In this document: in pieces, positions 56,682-64,000 of the stretch
How the letters are laid out: each line of letters opens with the position of its first letter
How positions within the stretch are numbered: position 1 is the first letter of the stretch
Source of the DNA: Burkholderia sp. WAC0059
Lineage (GTDB): Bacteria > Pseudomonadota > Gammaproteobacteria > Burkholderiales > Burkholderiaceae
DNA length: 64,000 nt
Direction of reading: 5' to 3'
Assembly: GCF_002870125.1 (NCBI RefSeq)
Contig: NZ_PNEO01000001.1
Coordinates: 400,823-464,822, forward strand
The notes under the pieces: model-generated
Told to the model about the DNA's origin: nothing
What the model saw: the letters and a program-made list of their open reading frames with translations, nothing else
The model's database searches: none
Made by a program: the position numbers and the translations under genes

Positions 56682-58004
56682 TTAGCCGAGCGCGGCGCGC
56701 ACGCGGCCGCCCCAGAGGTCGTCGAGCGTATAGAGCGCCGCGCCGAGCGGGACGGCCCATTCGCCCGCGAAGCGGGGGCGGCGCGTCGGGAACGCGCCTT
56801 CGCCGAACGGTCCCGGCGTCTCGGCGAGGCCGAGCACGCAGGGCGCGATGCGCTGGCCGAGCCAAGTCATGAGCGCGACGCCGTTGCCGTTGCAGCCGAG
56901 CGCGTAATGGATGCCTTCGTGCTGGCCCAGATGCGGGAGCTTGTCGCCCGTCATCGCCACGTAGCCCTTCCACGCGTGCGTGATGCGTACGTCGCGCAGC
57001 GCGGGCCAGAGCCCGACCATGCGCGCGTGCAGGCGCCGCGCGGCCTCGCGCTCGCTGACCTCGCGGATGGCGGGACGCGAGCCGAACAGCATGCGCGTGC
57101 CGTCGGGCGAGGGCCGCGTGTAGAACAGGTTGCGCTTGGAGTCACTGATCATGCGGCGGCCCGGATTGAGCACGTCCATCAGGCCGGCCGGAATCGGCTC
57201 CGTGGCGATCTGGTAGCTGGCCACGGGCAGCACGCGGCGCGCGAGAAACGGCAGCAGCGCGCCGGTGTAGCCGTTGGTGGCGACGAGCACGTGCTTCGCG
57301 TCGAGCGCGCCGCGCGCCGTATGAACGCGAAAGCCGCCGGCGCGCCGCTCGATCCGGTCGACCGCCGCGTGCGAGTGCAGCGTGGCGCCGCGCCGCCGCG
57401 CGAGTTCGCGCAGCGCCCGGTGATATTTGGCGGTGTGCAGGCCGCCGTATTCGTCGACAACGATGCCGCCGTAGTAGTAGTCCGAGCCGATGAGGGCGCG
57501 CTGCGCTTCGCGCGTCACGACGCCGACCGTCACGCCGGTTTTCTCGCGCAGCAGCTCGCCCTGTTTGCGGAGCCGCTCGAAATGGGCGGGCGTGAACGCG
57601 CCGAAGAATCGGCCCGTGATTTTCAGGTCGGCGTCGAGGGCCTCGTCGGCGACGAGGCGCTTCAGGTACGCGAAGCTCGCCATCGACTCCTGCATGAGGC
57701 CGCGCAGCCGCTCGGGCGAGACGCCGCGAATGGCGTTGGTCATCGCGAGCTTCTGTCCGCTCGACACCATGCCGCCGCTGCGCGTGCTGCCGCCCGCGCC
57801 GATTTCGGCCGCGTCGAGCACGGCCACGCCGGCGCCGCGCTTCGCGGCCTCCGCCGCGGCCGAGAGCCCGCAGTAGCCGCTGCCGACCACGACGAGGTCG
57901 ACCTGTCCCGGCAGCGCCGCGCGCGCCGTTTCGGGCGGCGCGGCGTCCCACCAGTAGGGCTCGGCGCGAAAGTCTTCGTGGAACAGCAGCGTGTCGGATC
58001 GCAT
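56682..58004 (-). CDS. FAD-dependent oxidoreductase, PuuB/DAO family
   Basis: This 440-residue flavoprotein has the FAD motif VDLVVVGSGYCGLSAAAEAA near residues 35-55, then STRSGGMVSSGQKLAMTNAI. The middle has VATNGYTGALLPFLARRVLP and the C-terminus GIHYALGCNGNGVALMTWLG. It resembles gamma-glutamylputrescine oxidase (PuuB) and other amine or opine oxidases. It is the first gene of the leftward operon, divergent from a LysR gene 129 bases away. The ATG at 58004 is chosen over 58022. Confidence 0.88.
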   Translation of the reverse strand: MRSDTLLFHEDFRAEPYWWDAAPPETARAALPGQVDLVVVGSGYCGLSAAAEAAKRGAGVAVLDAAEIGAGGSTRSGGMVSSGQKLAMTNAIRGVSPERLRGLMQESMASFAYLKRLVADEALDADLKITGRFFGAFTPAHFERLRKQGELLREKTGVTVGVVTREAQRALIGSDYYYGGIVVDEYGGLHTAKYHRALRELARRRGATLHSHAAVDRIERRAGGFRVHTARGALDAKHVLVATNGYTGALLPFLARRVLPVASYQIATEPIPAGLMDVLNPGRRMISDSKRNLFYTRPSPDGTRMLFGSRPAIREVSEREAARRLHARMVGLWPALRDVRITHAWKGYVAMTGDKLPHLGQHEGIHYALGCNGNGVALMTWLGQRIAPCVLGLAETPGPFGEGAFPTRRPRFAGEWAVPLGAALYTLDDLWGGRVRAALG

Positions 58005-58133
58005 GGATGCTCGCCGTTGCAAGGTCCGGATCAGTCTAGGCGGGCGCGAATCATCCGGTCAAATACGGCCAAAAACAGCTTCCATTCATTTTTGATATGG
58101 CATGCTGGAACGCGTCCGGGGAGAAGGGGCGCG

Positions 58134-59051
58134 ATGAATCAGAAGCAGATCGAAGCATTCCGGCTCGTGATGCTGCGCGGGTCGATGACGGCCGCCGCCG
58201 AGGAGCTGGGCACCTCGCAGCCGAGCGTCAGCCGGATGATCGCGGAGCTCGAGGCCTCGACCGGGCTCGTGCTGTTCGCCCGCAACGGCGGGCGCATTCG
58301 CGCCACCGACGCGGGCAGCGCGTTCTATCGCGAGGTCGACCGCAGCTTCGTCGGGCTCGAGAAGCTGGCGCATTCGGCGCGCGAAATCCGCCAGCTCGGC
58401 AGCGGGCGGCTGCGGCTCGTGGCGGCGCCCGTGCTCGCGCTCTCGTTCGTGCCGGCCGCGATCGAGCGGTTTCTGGGCGATTATCCGCGCATCGCCGTGT
58501 CGCTCGAAATGCGCAGCGAAGGGACCATTCAGCGCTGGGCTTCGTCCGCCTATTGCGACATCGGCTTCGCGACCATCACGCCCGACGCGTTCGGCGTGAC
58601 GGCCGCCGAACTCTACCGCCTGCCCGGCGTCTGCGCCCTGCCGGCCGGGCATCCGCTCGCGGCGCGCAAGCGGATCGAGGCGGCCGACCTGACGGGCGAG
58701 CGCCTCATCCTGCCGTCCTACGCCGACGACACGCGCTCGTCGCTCGATCGCGTGCTGCGGCAGGCGGGCGTCGACCAGGTGCCGGCCATCGAGACGCCCT
58801 ACGGCGCAACGATCTGCGCGCTCGTCGCGCGCGGGCTCGGCATCGGCATCGTCAATCCGCTCGCGGCCGGCGACACGCATCACGGACGCATCACGTTCCG
58901 GCCGTTTTCGCCCGACATCGTGTTTCGCGGCTATACGGTCTGCCCGATTCTTCAGCAGGCGAATCCGCTCGTGCAGGCCTTCCTCGAGCGGGTGCAGGAC
59001 ACGACGCGGGAACTGGTCGCCGACGGCGGGCGCAGTCTCGCTCAAGGCTAA
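58134..59051 (+). CDS. LysR-type transcription regulator of the oxidase/ABC operon
   Basis: This 305-residue LTTR has an N-terminal helix-turn-helix (MNQKQIEAFRLVMLRGSMTA ... SQPSVSRMIAELE) and a periplasmic-binding-like effector domain (about 90-295). It resembles NocR/OccR regulators of opine catabolism. It is divergent from the flavoprotein operon and most likely activates it in response to the transported amino compound. GGAGAAGGGG precedes the ATG at 58134. Confidence 0.92.
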   Translation: MNQKQIEAFRLVMLRGSMTAAAEELGTSQPSVSRMIAELEASTGLVLFARNGGRIRATDAGSAFYREVDRSFVGLEKLAHSAREIRQLGSGRLRLVAAPVLALSFVPAAIERFLGDYPRIAVSLEMRSEGTIQRWASSAYCDIGFATITPDAFGVTAAELYRLPGVCALPAGHPLAARKRIEAADLTGERLILPSYADDTRSSLDRVLRQAGVDQVPAIETPYGATICALVARGLGIGIVNPLAAGDTHHGRITFRPFSPDIVFRGYTVCPILQQANPLVQAFLERVQDTTRELVADGGRSLAQG

Positions 59052-59150
59052 CGGCGCGGAGCCGCCTGCCGGGTTCGGCCCGCCCCTGTATGATGGGTTG
59101 CCTCTGCGCCATGGATCGATGGCGGTCCGGGAAAACAGGAGAGCAGGCCG

Positions 59151-59813
59151 ATGAGCTGGGAACCGTTCGACGAAGGATGGCGCCGCGCGCCGGAAAACGG
59201 GCGCGCGGCGCGCTCGCTCGTCGTGCTGCTGCACGGCGTGGGCAGCAACGCGCAGGATCTGATGCCGCTCGTCGACGCCTGGCGCGACGCGCTGCCGGGC
59301 GTGGCGTTCGCCTCGCTCGACGGCAGCGAGCCGTTCGACGGCGGCTTCGGCGGCCGGCAGTGGTTCAGCCTGCGCGACGTGGACGAGATGAACCGCGAGG
59401 CCCGCGTCGCGGCCGCGCTGCCGGCGCTGGAACGGATGCTCGATGCCGAGCTCGCGCACTGGGGGCTCGACCATGGCGCGCTCGCGCTCGTCGGCTTTTC
59501 GCAGGGCTCGATCATGTCGCTCTACCGCGCGGCGACCCGGCCGGAGCGGCTCGCGGCCGTCGTCGCCTACGCGGGGCGGCTTGCCGCGCAGGTGTCCGCC
59601 CGCAACGGCACGCCGCTCACGCTCGTGCACGGCGTGGACGACGGCGTCATTCCGGTGGCGGAGCTCGACCGCGCCGAGGCGGCCTTTCGCGCCGCGGGTT
59701 TCGCCGTGGACGCCTACCGCCTGCCCGGCGTAGAACACACCATTTCACAGCAGGGGGCCGTGCTGGGCGGCCGGGCGCTGGCGCGCGCGTTCGCGGGCCG
59801 TTCGCAGGCCTGA
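59151..59813 (+). CDS. Phospholipase/carboxylesterase-family alpha/beta hydrolase
   Basis: This 220-residue serine hydrolase has an early HG oxyanion segment (VVLLHGVGSNAQDLMPL), nucleophile Ser117 in GFSQGS, Asp in GVDDGVIPV and His in GVEHTIS, the full catalytic triad. It matches the Abhydrolase_2 family of carboxylesterases/phospholipases; substrate unknown. AGGAG stands 9 bases before the ATG. It has the same direction as the LysR gene, 99 bases away, so it may be a separate unit. Confidence 0.9.
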   Translation: MSWEPFDEGWRRAPENGRAARSLVVLLHGVGSNAQDLMPLVDAWRDALPGVAFASLDGSEPFDGGFGGRQWFSLRDVDEMNREARVAAALPALERMLDAELAHWGLDHGALALVGFSQGSIMSLYRAATRPERLAAVVAYAGRLAAQVSARNGTPLTLVHGVDDGVIPVAELDRAEAAFRAAGFAVDAYRLPGVEHTISQQGAVLGGRALARAFAGRSQA

Positions 59814-59825
59814 GCGGCGACGGCC

Positions 59826-59852
59826 TAAAGTCTTTCGTTCGCCTGCCGTTAT
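59826..59852 (+). promoter_or_regulatory. Near-consensus sigma-28 (FliA) flagellar promoter upstream of the MreB paralogue
   Basis: TAAA (59826-59829), exactly 15 bases, then GCCGTTAT (59845-59852), against TAAA-N15-GCCGATAA. The flank TAAAGTCT also follows the extended TAAAGTTT. Transcription would start near 59860, about 140 bases before the MreB-like ATG. It lies just downstream of the hydrolase stop (59813). Confidence 0.68.
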
Positions 59853-60001
59853 TGGACCCAATGGGTCGAAAAGGCCCTAAGGTCCGGCACGCGCATTCGA
59901 TCACGGGGATTCGACAGTGTCTGCCACGACGCGCCGCGTCGCCGGAGCTGATGACTGGGGCCGCCTCCGGCATGGGCGGCCAAAACCGGTACAGACAGAC
60001 C

Positions 60002-61057
60002 ATGGCCCAAGTGACGCCGCATCGCGCCTTCCTCAAACGGTTATCGTCCCGCCGCGATGTCGCCGTGGATCTCGGCACGGCCAATACGCTGATCTATACG
60101 GCGGACAAGGGCATCGTGCTGAACCAGCCCTCGGTGGTCTGCTTCGAGCGGCGCCCGGCGCCCGGCGGCGCCGGACACCAGGTGGCCGCGGTGGGCAGCG
60201 AGGCGAGCCAATTGCTCGGGCGCGCGCCCGACCATCTCGAAGCGATCCGGCCGATGCGCCATGGCGTGATTGCGAATTTTTCCGCCGCCGAGCACATGAT
60301 GCGCCGCTTCGTGGACATGGCCCGCACGCGCCGCCGTTTCGGCCGCCGTCTCGCCTTCACGATCTGCGTGCCGCAGGCGGCGACGCCCGTCGAGAAGCGG
60401 GCGATCCGCGAGGCCGCGCGCGCGGCCGGGGCCGGCCGCGTGAACCTGATCGGCGAATCGCTGGCCTCGGCGCTCGGCGCCGGGTTGCCCGTCTCGTCGT
60501 CGACGGGCTCGATGGTCGTCGACATCGGCGGTGGCACGACCGAAGTCGGGATCATCGCGCTCGGCAGCGTCGTGTGCGGCGGCTCGGTGCGCGTGGGCGG
60601 CGACCAGCTCGATCTCGCGATCATCAACTACGTGCGCGGGCTCTACGGGGTCGTGCTCGGCGAGCAGACGGCCGAGCGCGCGAAGCGCGTCATCGGCACC
60701 GCGCTGCGCGACGGGCCGCTCGAGCGCTTCCGCGTGACGGGCCGCAGCGTGTCGGACGGTCTGCCGCGTACCGTCGAGCTGACGAGCCACGATATCGCCG
60801 AGGCCGTGGCGGCGCCGTTGCGGCAGGTGATCGGCGTGGTGAGGGGCGTGCTCGAAGCCGCGCCGCCGGAGCTCGTGACCGACATCGCGCGCACGGGCAT
60901 CGTGCTGGCGGGCGGCGGCGCGTTGCTCAGGCGCCTCGACCAGCTATTCTCGGCGGAACTCGGCGTCGAGGTGCGCGTGGCCGACGAGCCGCTGACCTGC
61001 GCGGTGCGCGGCGCGGGCGCCGCCGCGGCGACGTTCGAGGCGTATGCGTTCGATTGA
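60002..61057 (+). CDS. mreB: MreB-like actin-family protein (second, stand-alone paralogue)
   Basis: This 351-residue actin-fold ATPase has phosphate-1 motif AVDLGTANTLIY (about 21-32), the connect region GESLASALGAGLPV, phosphate-2 motif VVDIGGGTTEVGIIALGSVV and adenosine motif VLAGGGALLRRLDQ. It would assemble membrane-bound filaments that guide cell-wall synthesis or localise proteins. It lacks mreC, mreD, mrdA and rodA neighbours, so it is not the main rod-shape locus. The ATG at 60002 (MAQVTPHRAFLKRL) has a poor ribosome-binding site, and an in-frame ATG at 59972 is possible. A sigma-28-like promoter lies upstream. Confidence 0.9.
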   Translation: MAQVTPHRAFLKRLSSRRDVAVDLGTANTLIYTADKGIVLNQPSVVCFERRPAPGGAGHQVAAVGSEASQLLGRAPDHLEAIRPMRHGVIANFSAAEHMMRRFVDMARTRRRFGRRLAFTICVPQAATPVEKRAIREAARAAGAGRVNLIGESLASALGAGLPVSSSTGSMVVDIGGGTTEVGIIALGSVVCGGSVRVGGDQLDLAIINYVRGLYGVVLGEQTAERAKRVIGTALRDGPLERFRVTGRSVSDGLPRTVELTSHDIAEAVAAPLRQVIGVVRGVLEAAPPELVTDIARTGIVLAGGGALLRRLDQLFSAELGVEVRVADEPLTCAVRGAGAAAATFEAYAFD

Positions 61058-61299
61058 GGCGATTCAGGCGCGACGGGCCCGGTTTGTGCGGGCGCCCTGC
61101 ACGCGCAATCTTCACTCGTGTGACAATACGGGCCTTGCGCGGCAGGCGCCGCGGCTTGTTCGTGCCTTGGCCGCGGTAGTCGGGGGATGCCGCGGGGCTG
61201 TGTTGCGTGCCGGACGGTTCGTCAAGGCCGCCGTGCCCTGACCGATCGCTCAGGTCTCCCAGGTCCCAGGTCTCCCGGACCGTTTCGTCATTCGTCTCC

Positions 61300-62154
61300 G
61301 TGAACCAATCCACTTCTTCCGTCTCGCCTTCATTCGTCGAACTGCCCAGCGGATTGCGTTTGCCCTACGTCGAGAGCGGCGAGGGCGAACTGCTGCTTTT
61401 CGTGCACGGCTCGCTGTGCGACTACCGCTACTGGCAGCCCCAGCTCGCGGGATTGAACCGGCATTTCCGCTGCGTGGCCGTGAGCCTTTCGCACTACTGG
61501 CCGGCCGCGGATGCGGCGCAGGGCCAGCCGTTTAGCTGGAGCCGCCATGCGGACGAGCTGGGCGAGTTCGTCGACGGGCTCGGCGCCGGGCCGGCACACG
61601 TCGTCGGCCATTCGCGCGGCGGCTGCGTGTCGTTTCATTTCGCGCGGCGCCGCCCGGAACTCGTGCGGACGCTGACGCTGGCCGATCCGGGCGGCCCGGT
61701 GCGTCGAGACGGCGAGACGGGGTCCGCGGACGCGCCGCTGCCCGAGACGGTCAACGCGCTGAGGGCGCGCGCCGTGCAACTCATCGAGACGGGGGAGGTG
61801 GACGCCGGGCTCAGGCTCTTCGTCGATTCGGTGAGCCGGCCAGGCTTCTGGGACCGCAGTACGCTGGCTTTCCGCACGATGGCGACCGACAACGCCAGCA
61901 CGCTCGGACCGCAGTTTCGCGACCCGCTGCCGGCCTATACGCGCGAAGACGCGGCCGACGTCCGTTGTCCGGTACTCCTGATCGACGGCGAGCAGAGCCC
62001 CGAGGTGTTTCACCGGACCGTGGCCGCGCTCGAGCAGTGGCTCGGCGATGCGCGGCGGGAAACCGTGGCCGGCGCCTCGCACGGCATGAATCTCGCGCGG
62101 CCGGGCGCGTTCAACCGCTACGTCGAGCAGTTCGTCCACTACGCGGGGGCGTAG
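61300..62154 (+). CDS. Alpha/beta-fold hydrolase
   Basis: This 284-residue hydrolase has the oxyanion segment LLLFVHGSLCDYRYWQPQL, the nucleophile elbow GHSRGG (Ser), an acid residue in LLIDGEQSP and His in AGASHGMNLARPGAFN. It belongs to the epoxide-hydrolase/haloperoxidase-like superfamily; substrate unknown. The GTG at 61300 (MNQSTSSVSPSFVELPSG) is chosen because upstream residues derive from a CAGGTCTCCC direct repeat (61251-61260, 61267-61276) and look non-coding. No clear ribosome-binding site. Confidence 0.85.
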   Translation: MNQSTSSVSPSFVELPSGLRLPYVESGEGELLLFVHGSLCDYRYWQPQLAGLNRHFRCVAVSLSHYWPAADAAQGQPFSWSRHADELGEFVDGLGAGPAHVVGHSRGGCVSFHFARRRPELVRTLTLADPGGPVRRDGETGSADAPLPETVNALRARAVQLIETGEVDAGLRLFVDSVSRPGFWDRSTLAFRTMATDNASTLGPQFRDPLPAYTREDAADVRCPVLLIDGEQSPEVFHRTVAALEQWLGDARRETVAGASHGMNLARPGAFNRYVEQFVHYAGA

Positions 62155-62271
62155 GGTCTTGTTCACGCCACGCCGCAAGGGCCGCCCATCGCCGCGTCAT
62201 GCTCCGGCCTTCTGGCAGCCGGCGCAAACCGGTTATTAGCGTGAATGGACCCGGGCCACGCAGGTAATACG

Positions 62272-62301
62272 AAAGAGGGCGGGCGAGGCCCCTCCCTCTT
62301 T
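62272..62301 (-). terminator. Candidate terminator of the small gene left of gltA
   Basis: AAAGAGGG (62272-62279) pairs with CCCTCTTT (62294-62301), with a further GGG/CCC pairing inside the loop. The T run on the minus strand is short. It lies 36 bases past the end of the 133-residue gene. Confidence 0.45.
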
Positions 62302-62337
62302 ACGCCGTCTGCCCCGAAGACCGGGACGACGCGCGGG

Positions 62338-62739
62338 TCAATCCTTGCCGTGCGCGTGGGCGTCGAGCACGCGCTCGGCCGCTTCGCCGACGAGTCCGTT
62401 GTAATAAAGGTGTACGCCGATCGCAAGCGAGTCGTTGCGGATTTCGTGGAACGCCTTCCACGCCTTCGCCGGATCCTTGAACAGCAGATAATGCGCTTCC
62501 TCCGCGACGAGCCTCGCGACTTCGTGAAGACCGTGGCCGTGCAGCGTGTGGACGAGCGAGTCGAGGCTGTTGTGCGTGCGGGCGTCGGTGCGCGGATACA
62601 GCATATGCAGGACGGCAACCCGTTGCGGCGCAAGCGCAGCGGACAACGCCACTACGATGTCCTGATGGTTGAGCGCGGTAACCGACGTCCCGTCTTCTAC
62701 ATCGTCGCGGTCGAATAGCGTGTCGATCGAGAGGTTCAT
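62338..62739 (-). CDS. Conserved small protein of unknown function next to gltA
   Basis: A 133-residue soluble, mostly helical protein with no family name that I can give. It starts MNLSIDTLFDRDDVEDGTSV and contains LNHQDIVVALSAALAPQRVA and several His (VHTLHGHGLHEVARLVAEEA). It ends in AERVLDAHAHGKD. AAGGATA precedes the ATG at 62739. It is divergent from gltA across 385 bases. The helix pattern and His content are visible; no function is proposed. Confidence 0.75.
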   Translation of the reverse strand: MNLSIDTLFDRDDVEDGTSVTALNHQDIVVALSAALAPQRVAVLHMLYPRTDARTHNSLDSLVHTLHGHGLHEVARLVAEEAHYLLFKDPAKAWKAFHEIRNDSLAIGVHLYYNGLVGEAAERVLDAHAHGKD

Positions 62740-63124
62740 CTGTTTATCCTTACATTTTGCTGTTATTGGTTTGAGCCCGTGGCGCAGAAGAAACAGGCCG
62801 ACCCGAAACGAACGGTCGGCCGATACTGCCGTGCAGTCAGGAAAAGCACTGCGTTTATGCAGTATGGCAAAGCTTCTCATGAAAATGTTGCACCTGCACA
62901 GCAAAATACTGTTGCCAAAAATTCCCGGCCAGGAGTGCGGAGTTGGGCAGGCGGAACGGAGCGCGCGCGAATATTGCGATACCCAGGAGGGATTGTTGCC
63001 GGCTGCGGCGCCAATGGCGACACAATCGCGCCGTAGAATGCTGCCAGCGCTTCAGCACGCCGGCCGGGCGACATTCCGGCGTTCACTGCGGCATGGGCGA
63101 TGTGACGTAACCAAGGACACGTAG
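62740..63124. other. Divergent control region between the small gene and gltA
   Basis: It contains a dyad ACTGC-N6-GCAGT (about 62848-62863), a TAGAAT resembling a -10 element (63034-63039) without a good -35, and moderately AT-rich stretches at 62860-62930. It must hold the gltA promoter. Confidence 0.5.
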
Positions 63125-64000
63125 ATGAGCGACTCTAAAACACACGCTACCCTGACTTTTTCCGATCGCGCCGATCGCGTCGAGCTGCCGGTCTATCACG
63201 GCACGATGGGCCCGGACGTGATCGACATTCGCAAGCTGTACGGCCAGACCGGCATGTTCACGTACGACCCGGGCTTCATGTCGACGGCGTCGTGCAACTC
63301 GTCGATCACCTACATCGACGGGGACAAGGGCGAGCTGCTGTACCGCGGCTATCCCATCGAAAACCTCGCGCAGAACGCCGACTTCCTCGAAACCTGCTAC
63401 CTGCTGCTGCACGGCGAGCTGCCGAATAAGGCGCAGCAGGCCGAATTCGTGAAGACCATCACGCAGCACACGATGATTCACGAGCAGATGCAGATTTTTT
63501 TCCGCGGCTTCCGTCGCGATGCGCACCCGATGGCGGTGCTCGTCGCTGCCGTCGGCGCGCTCTCGGCGTTCTACCACGACTCGCTCGACATCAATAACCC
63601 TCAGCATCGCGAAGTGTCGGCGACCCGCATGATTTCCAAGCTGCCCACGCTCGTCGCGATGGCGTACAAGTACAACATCGGCCAGCCGTTCGTGTATCCG
63701 CGCAACGACCTGTCGTACAGCGCGAACTTCATGCACATGATGTTCTCGAACCCGTGCGAGGAATACAAGGTCAACGACGTGCTCGTGCGCGCGCTCGACC
63801 GCATCCTGATCCTGCACGCGGACCACGAGCAGAACGCGTCGACCTCGACGGTGCGTCTCGCGGGCTCGTCGGGCGCGAACCCGTTCGCGTGTATCGCGGC
63901 CGGCATCGCGTGCCTGTGGGGCCCGGCGCACGGCGGCGCGAACGAGGCGGCGCTGAACATGCTCGAGGAAATCGGTTCGGTCGACAAGATTCCCGAGTTC
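63125..64000 (+). CDS. gltA: Citrate synthase, 5' part (runs off the window)
   Basis: GltA condenses oxaloacetate and acetyl-CoA in the TCA cycle. The 292 visible residues (of about 430) start [20 protein letters not shown]. They include the N-terminal beta domain of type-II citrate synthase, the first catalytic His region [20 protein letters not shown] and the second [14 protein letters not shown]. The catalytic Asp lies beyond the window end. AAGGA precedes the ATG at 63125. It is functionally linked to the odh genes earlier in the window. Confidence 0.95.
   Translation, partial: MSDSKTHATLTFSDRADRVELPVYHGTMGPDVIDIRKLYGQTGMFTYDPGFMSTASCNSSITYIDGDKGELLYRGYPIENLAQNADFLETCYLLLHGELPNKAQQAEFVKTITQHTMIHEQMQIFFRGFRRDAHPMAVLVAAVGALSAFYHDSLDINNPQHREVSATRMISKLPTLVAMAYKYNIGQPFVYPRNDLSYSANFMHMMFSNPCEEYKVNDVLVRALDRILILHADHEQNASTSTVRLAGSSGANPFACIAAGIACLWGPAHGGANEAALNMLEEIGSVDKIPEF

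Overview
The window is a GC-rich, densely coded stretch of a Burkholderiaceae chromosome (Burkholderia sensu lato; the LasI/RsaL/LasR-type quorum locus points towards the Paraburkholderia/Trinickia side, but the genus is an inference). Supporting signs are the gene order scpB-rluB-rimP-nusA-infB-rbfA-truB, the odhA-odhB-odhL-zapE block, a second long-tailed Hfq, and frequent GTG/TTG starts in GC-rich genes. No rRNA, tRNA, CRISPR array, prophage or intact insertion sequence was found. The only transposase-like gene appears domesticated.

Layout. 1-8.8 kb: translation/transcription core (scpB tail, rluB, rimP, nusA, infB, rbfA, truB), with a clear promoter and an intrinsic terminator ahead of rimP. 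8.9-13.9 kb: a MarR-regulated tripartite efflux operon (marR, OprM-type channel, emrA, emrB). 14.2-23.4 kb: typA, then 2-oxoglutarate dehydrogenase (odhA, odhB, odhL) and zapE. 23.5-26.2 kb: small accessory genes (DUF4096 transposase-derived protein, a frameshifted DUF2147 gene, a DUF2968 lipoprotein, hfq2). 26.4-31.4 kb: fadD and two MFS transporters. 31.5-36.6 kb: two divergent chemoreceptors and a PAS-GGDEF diguanylate cyclase. 36.8-41.6 kb: an orphan EgtB/SenA-like sulfoxide synthase, an Fe-S FNR-type regulator, a universal stress protein and another DHA2 transporter. 41.8-43.5 kb: an AHL quorum-sensing locus laid out luxI-rsaL-luxR. 43.9-48.7 kb: small conserved proteins, serine acetyltransferase, folE, and scoAB CoA transferase. 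48.9-59.0 kb: amino-acid/amine catabolism (omega-aminotransferase with divergent MocR, LysE exporter, then a LysR-flanked operon of two FAD oxidases, an ABC binding protein and permease, and an SDR). 59.1-64 kb: esterase, a lone MreB paralogue, an alpha/beta hydrolase, a small unknown protein, and the 5' part of citrate synthase.

How genes work together. The first block is one ribosome-maturation/translation operon. odhA-odhB-odhL form the complete 2-oxoglutarate dehydrogenase complex, and gltA at the right edge feeds the same cycle. The quorum locus is a closed circuit: synthase, receptor and an RsaL-type repressor share one divergent control region whose single lux-box-like dyad lies at equal distance from both start codons. 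Motility and signalling genes cluster at 31.5-36.6 kb, and a near-consensus flagellar sigma-28 promoter lies upstream of the MreB paralogue at 60 kb.

The observations most worth following are that sigma-28/MreB pairing, the symmetric luxI-rsaL control region, the promoter-terminator leader before rimP-nusA-infB, the orphan EgtB/SenA-like enzyme, the ABC operon lacking an ATPase, the frameshifted DUF2147 gene, and the apparently domesticated transposase fragment.
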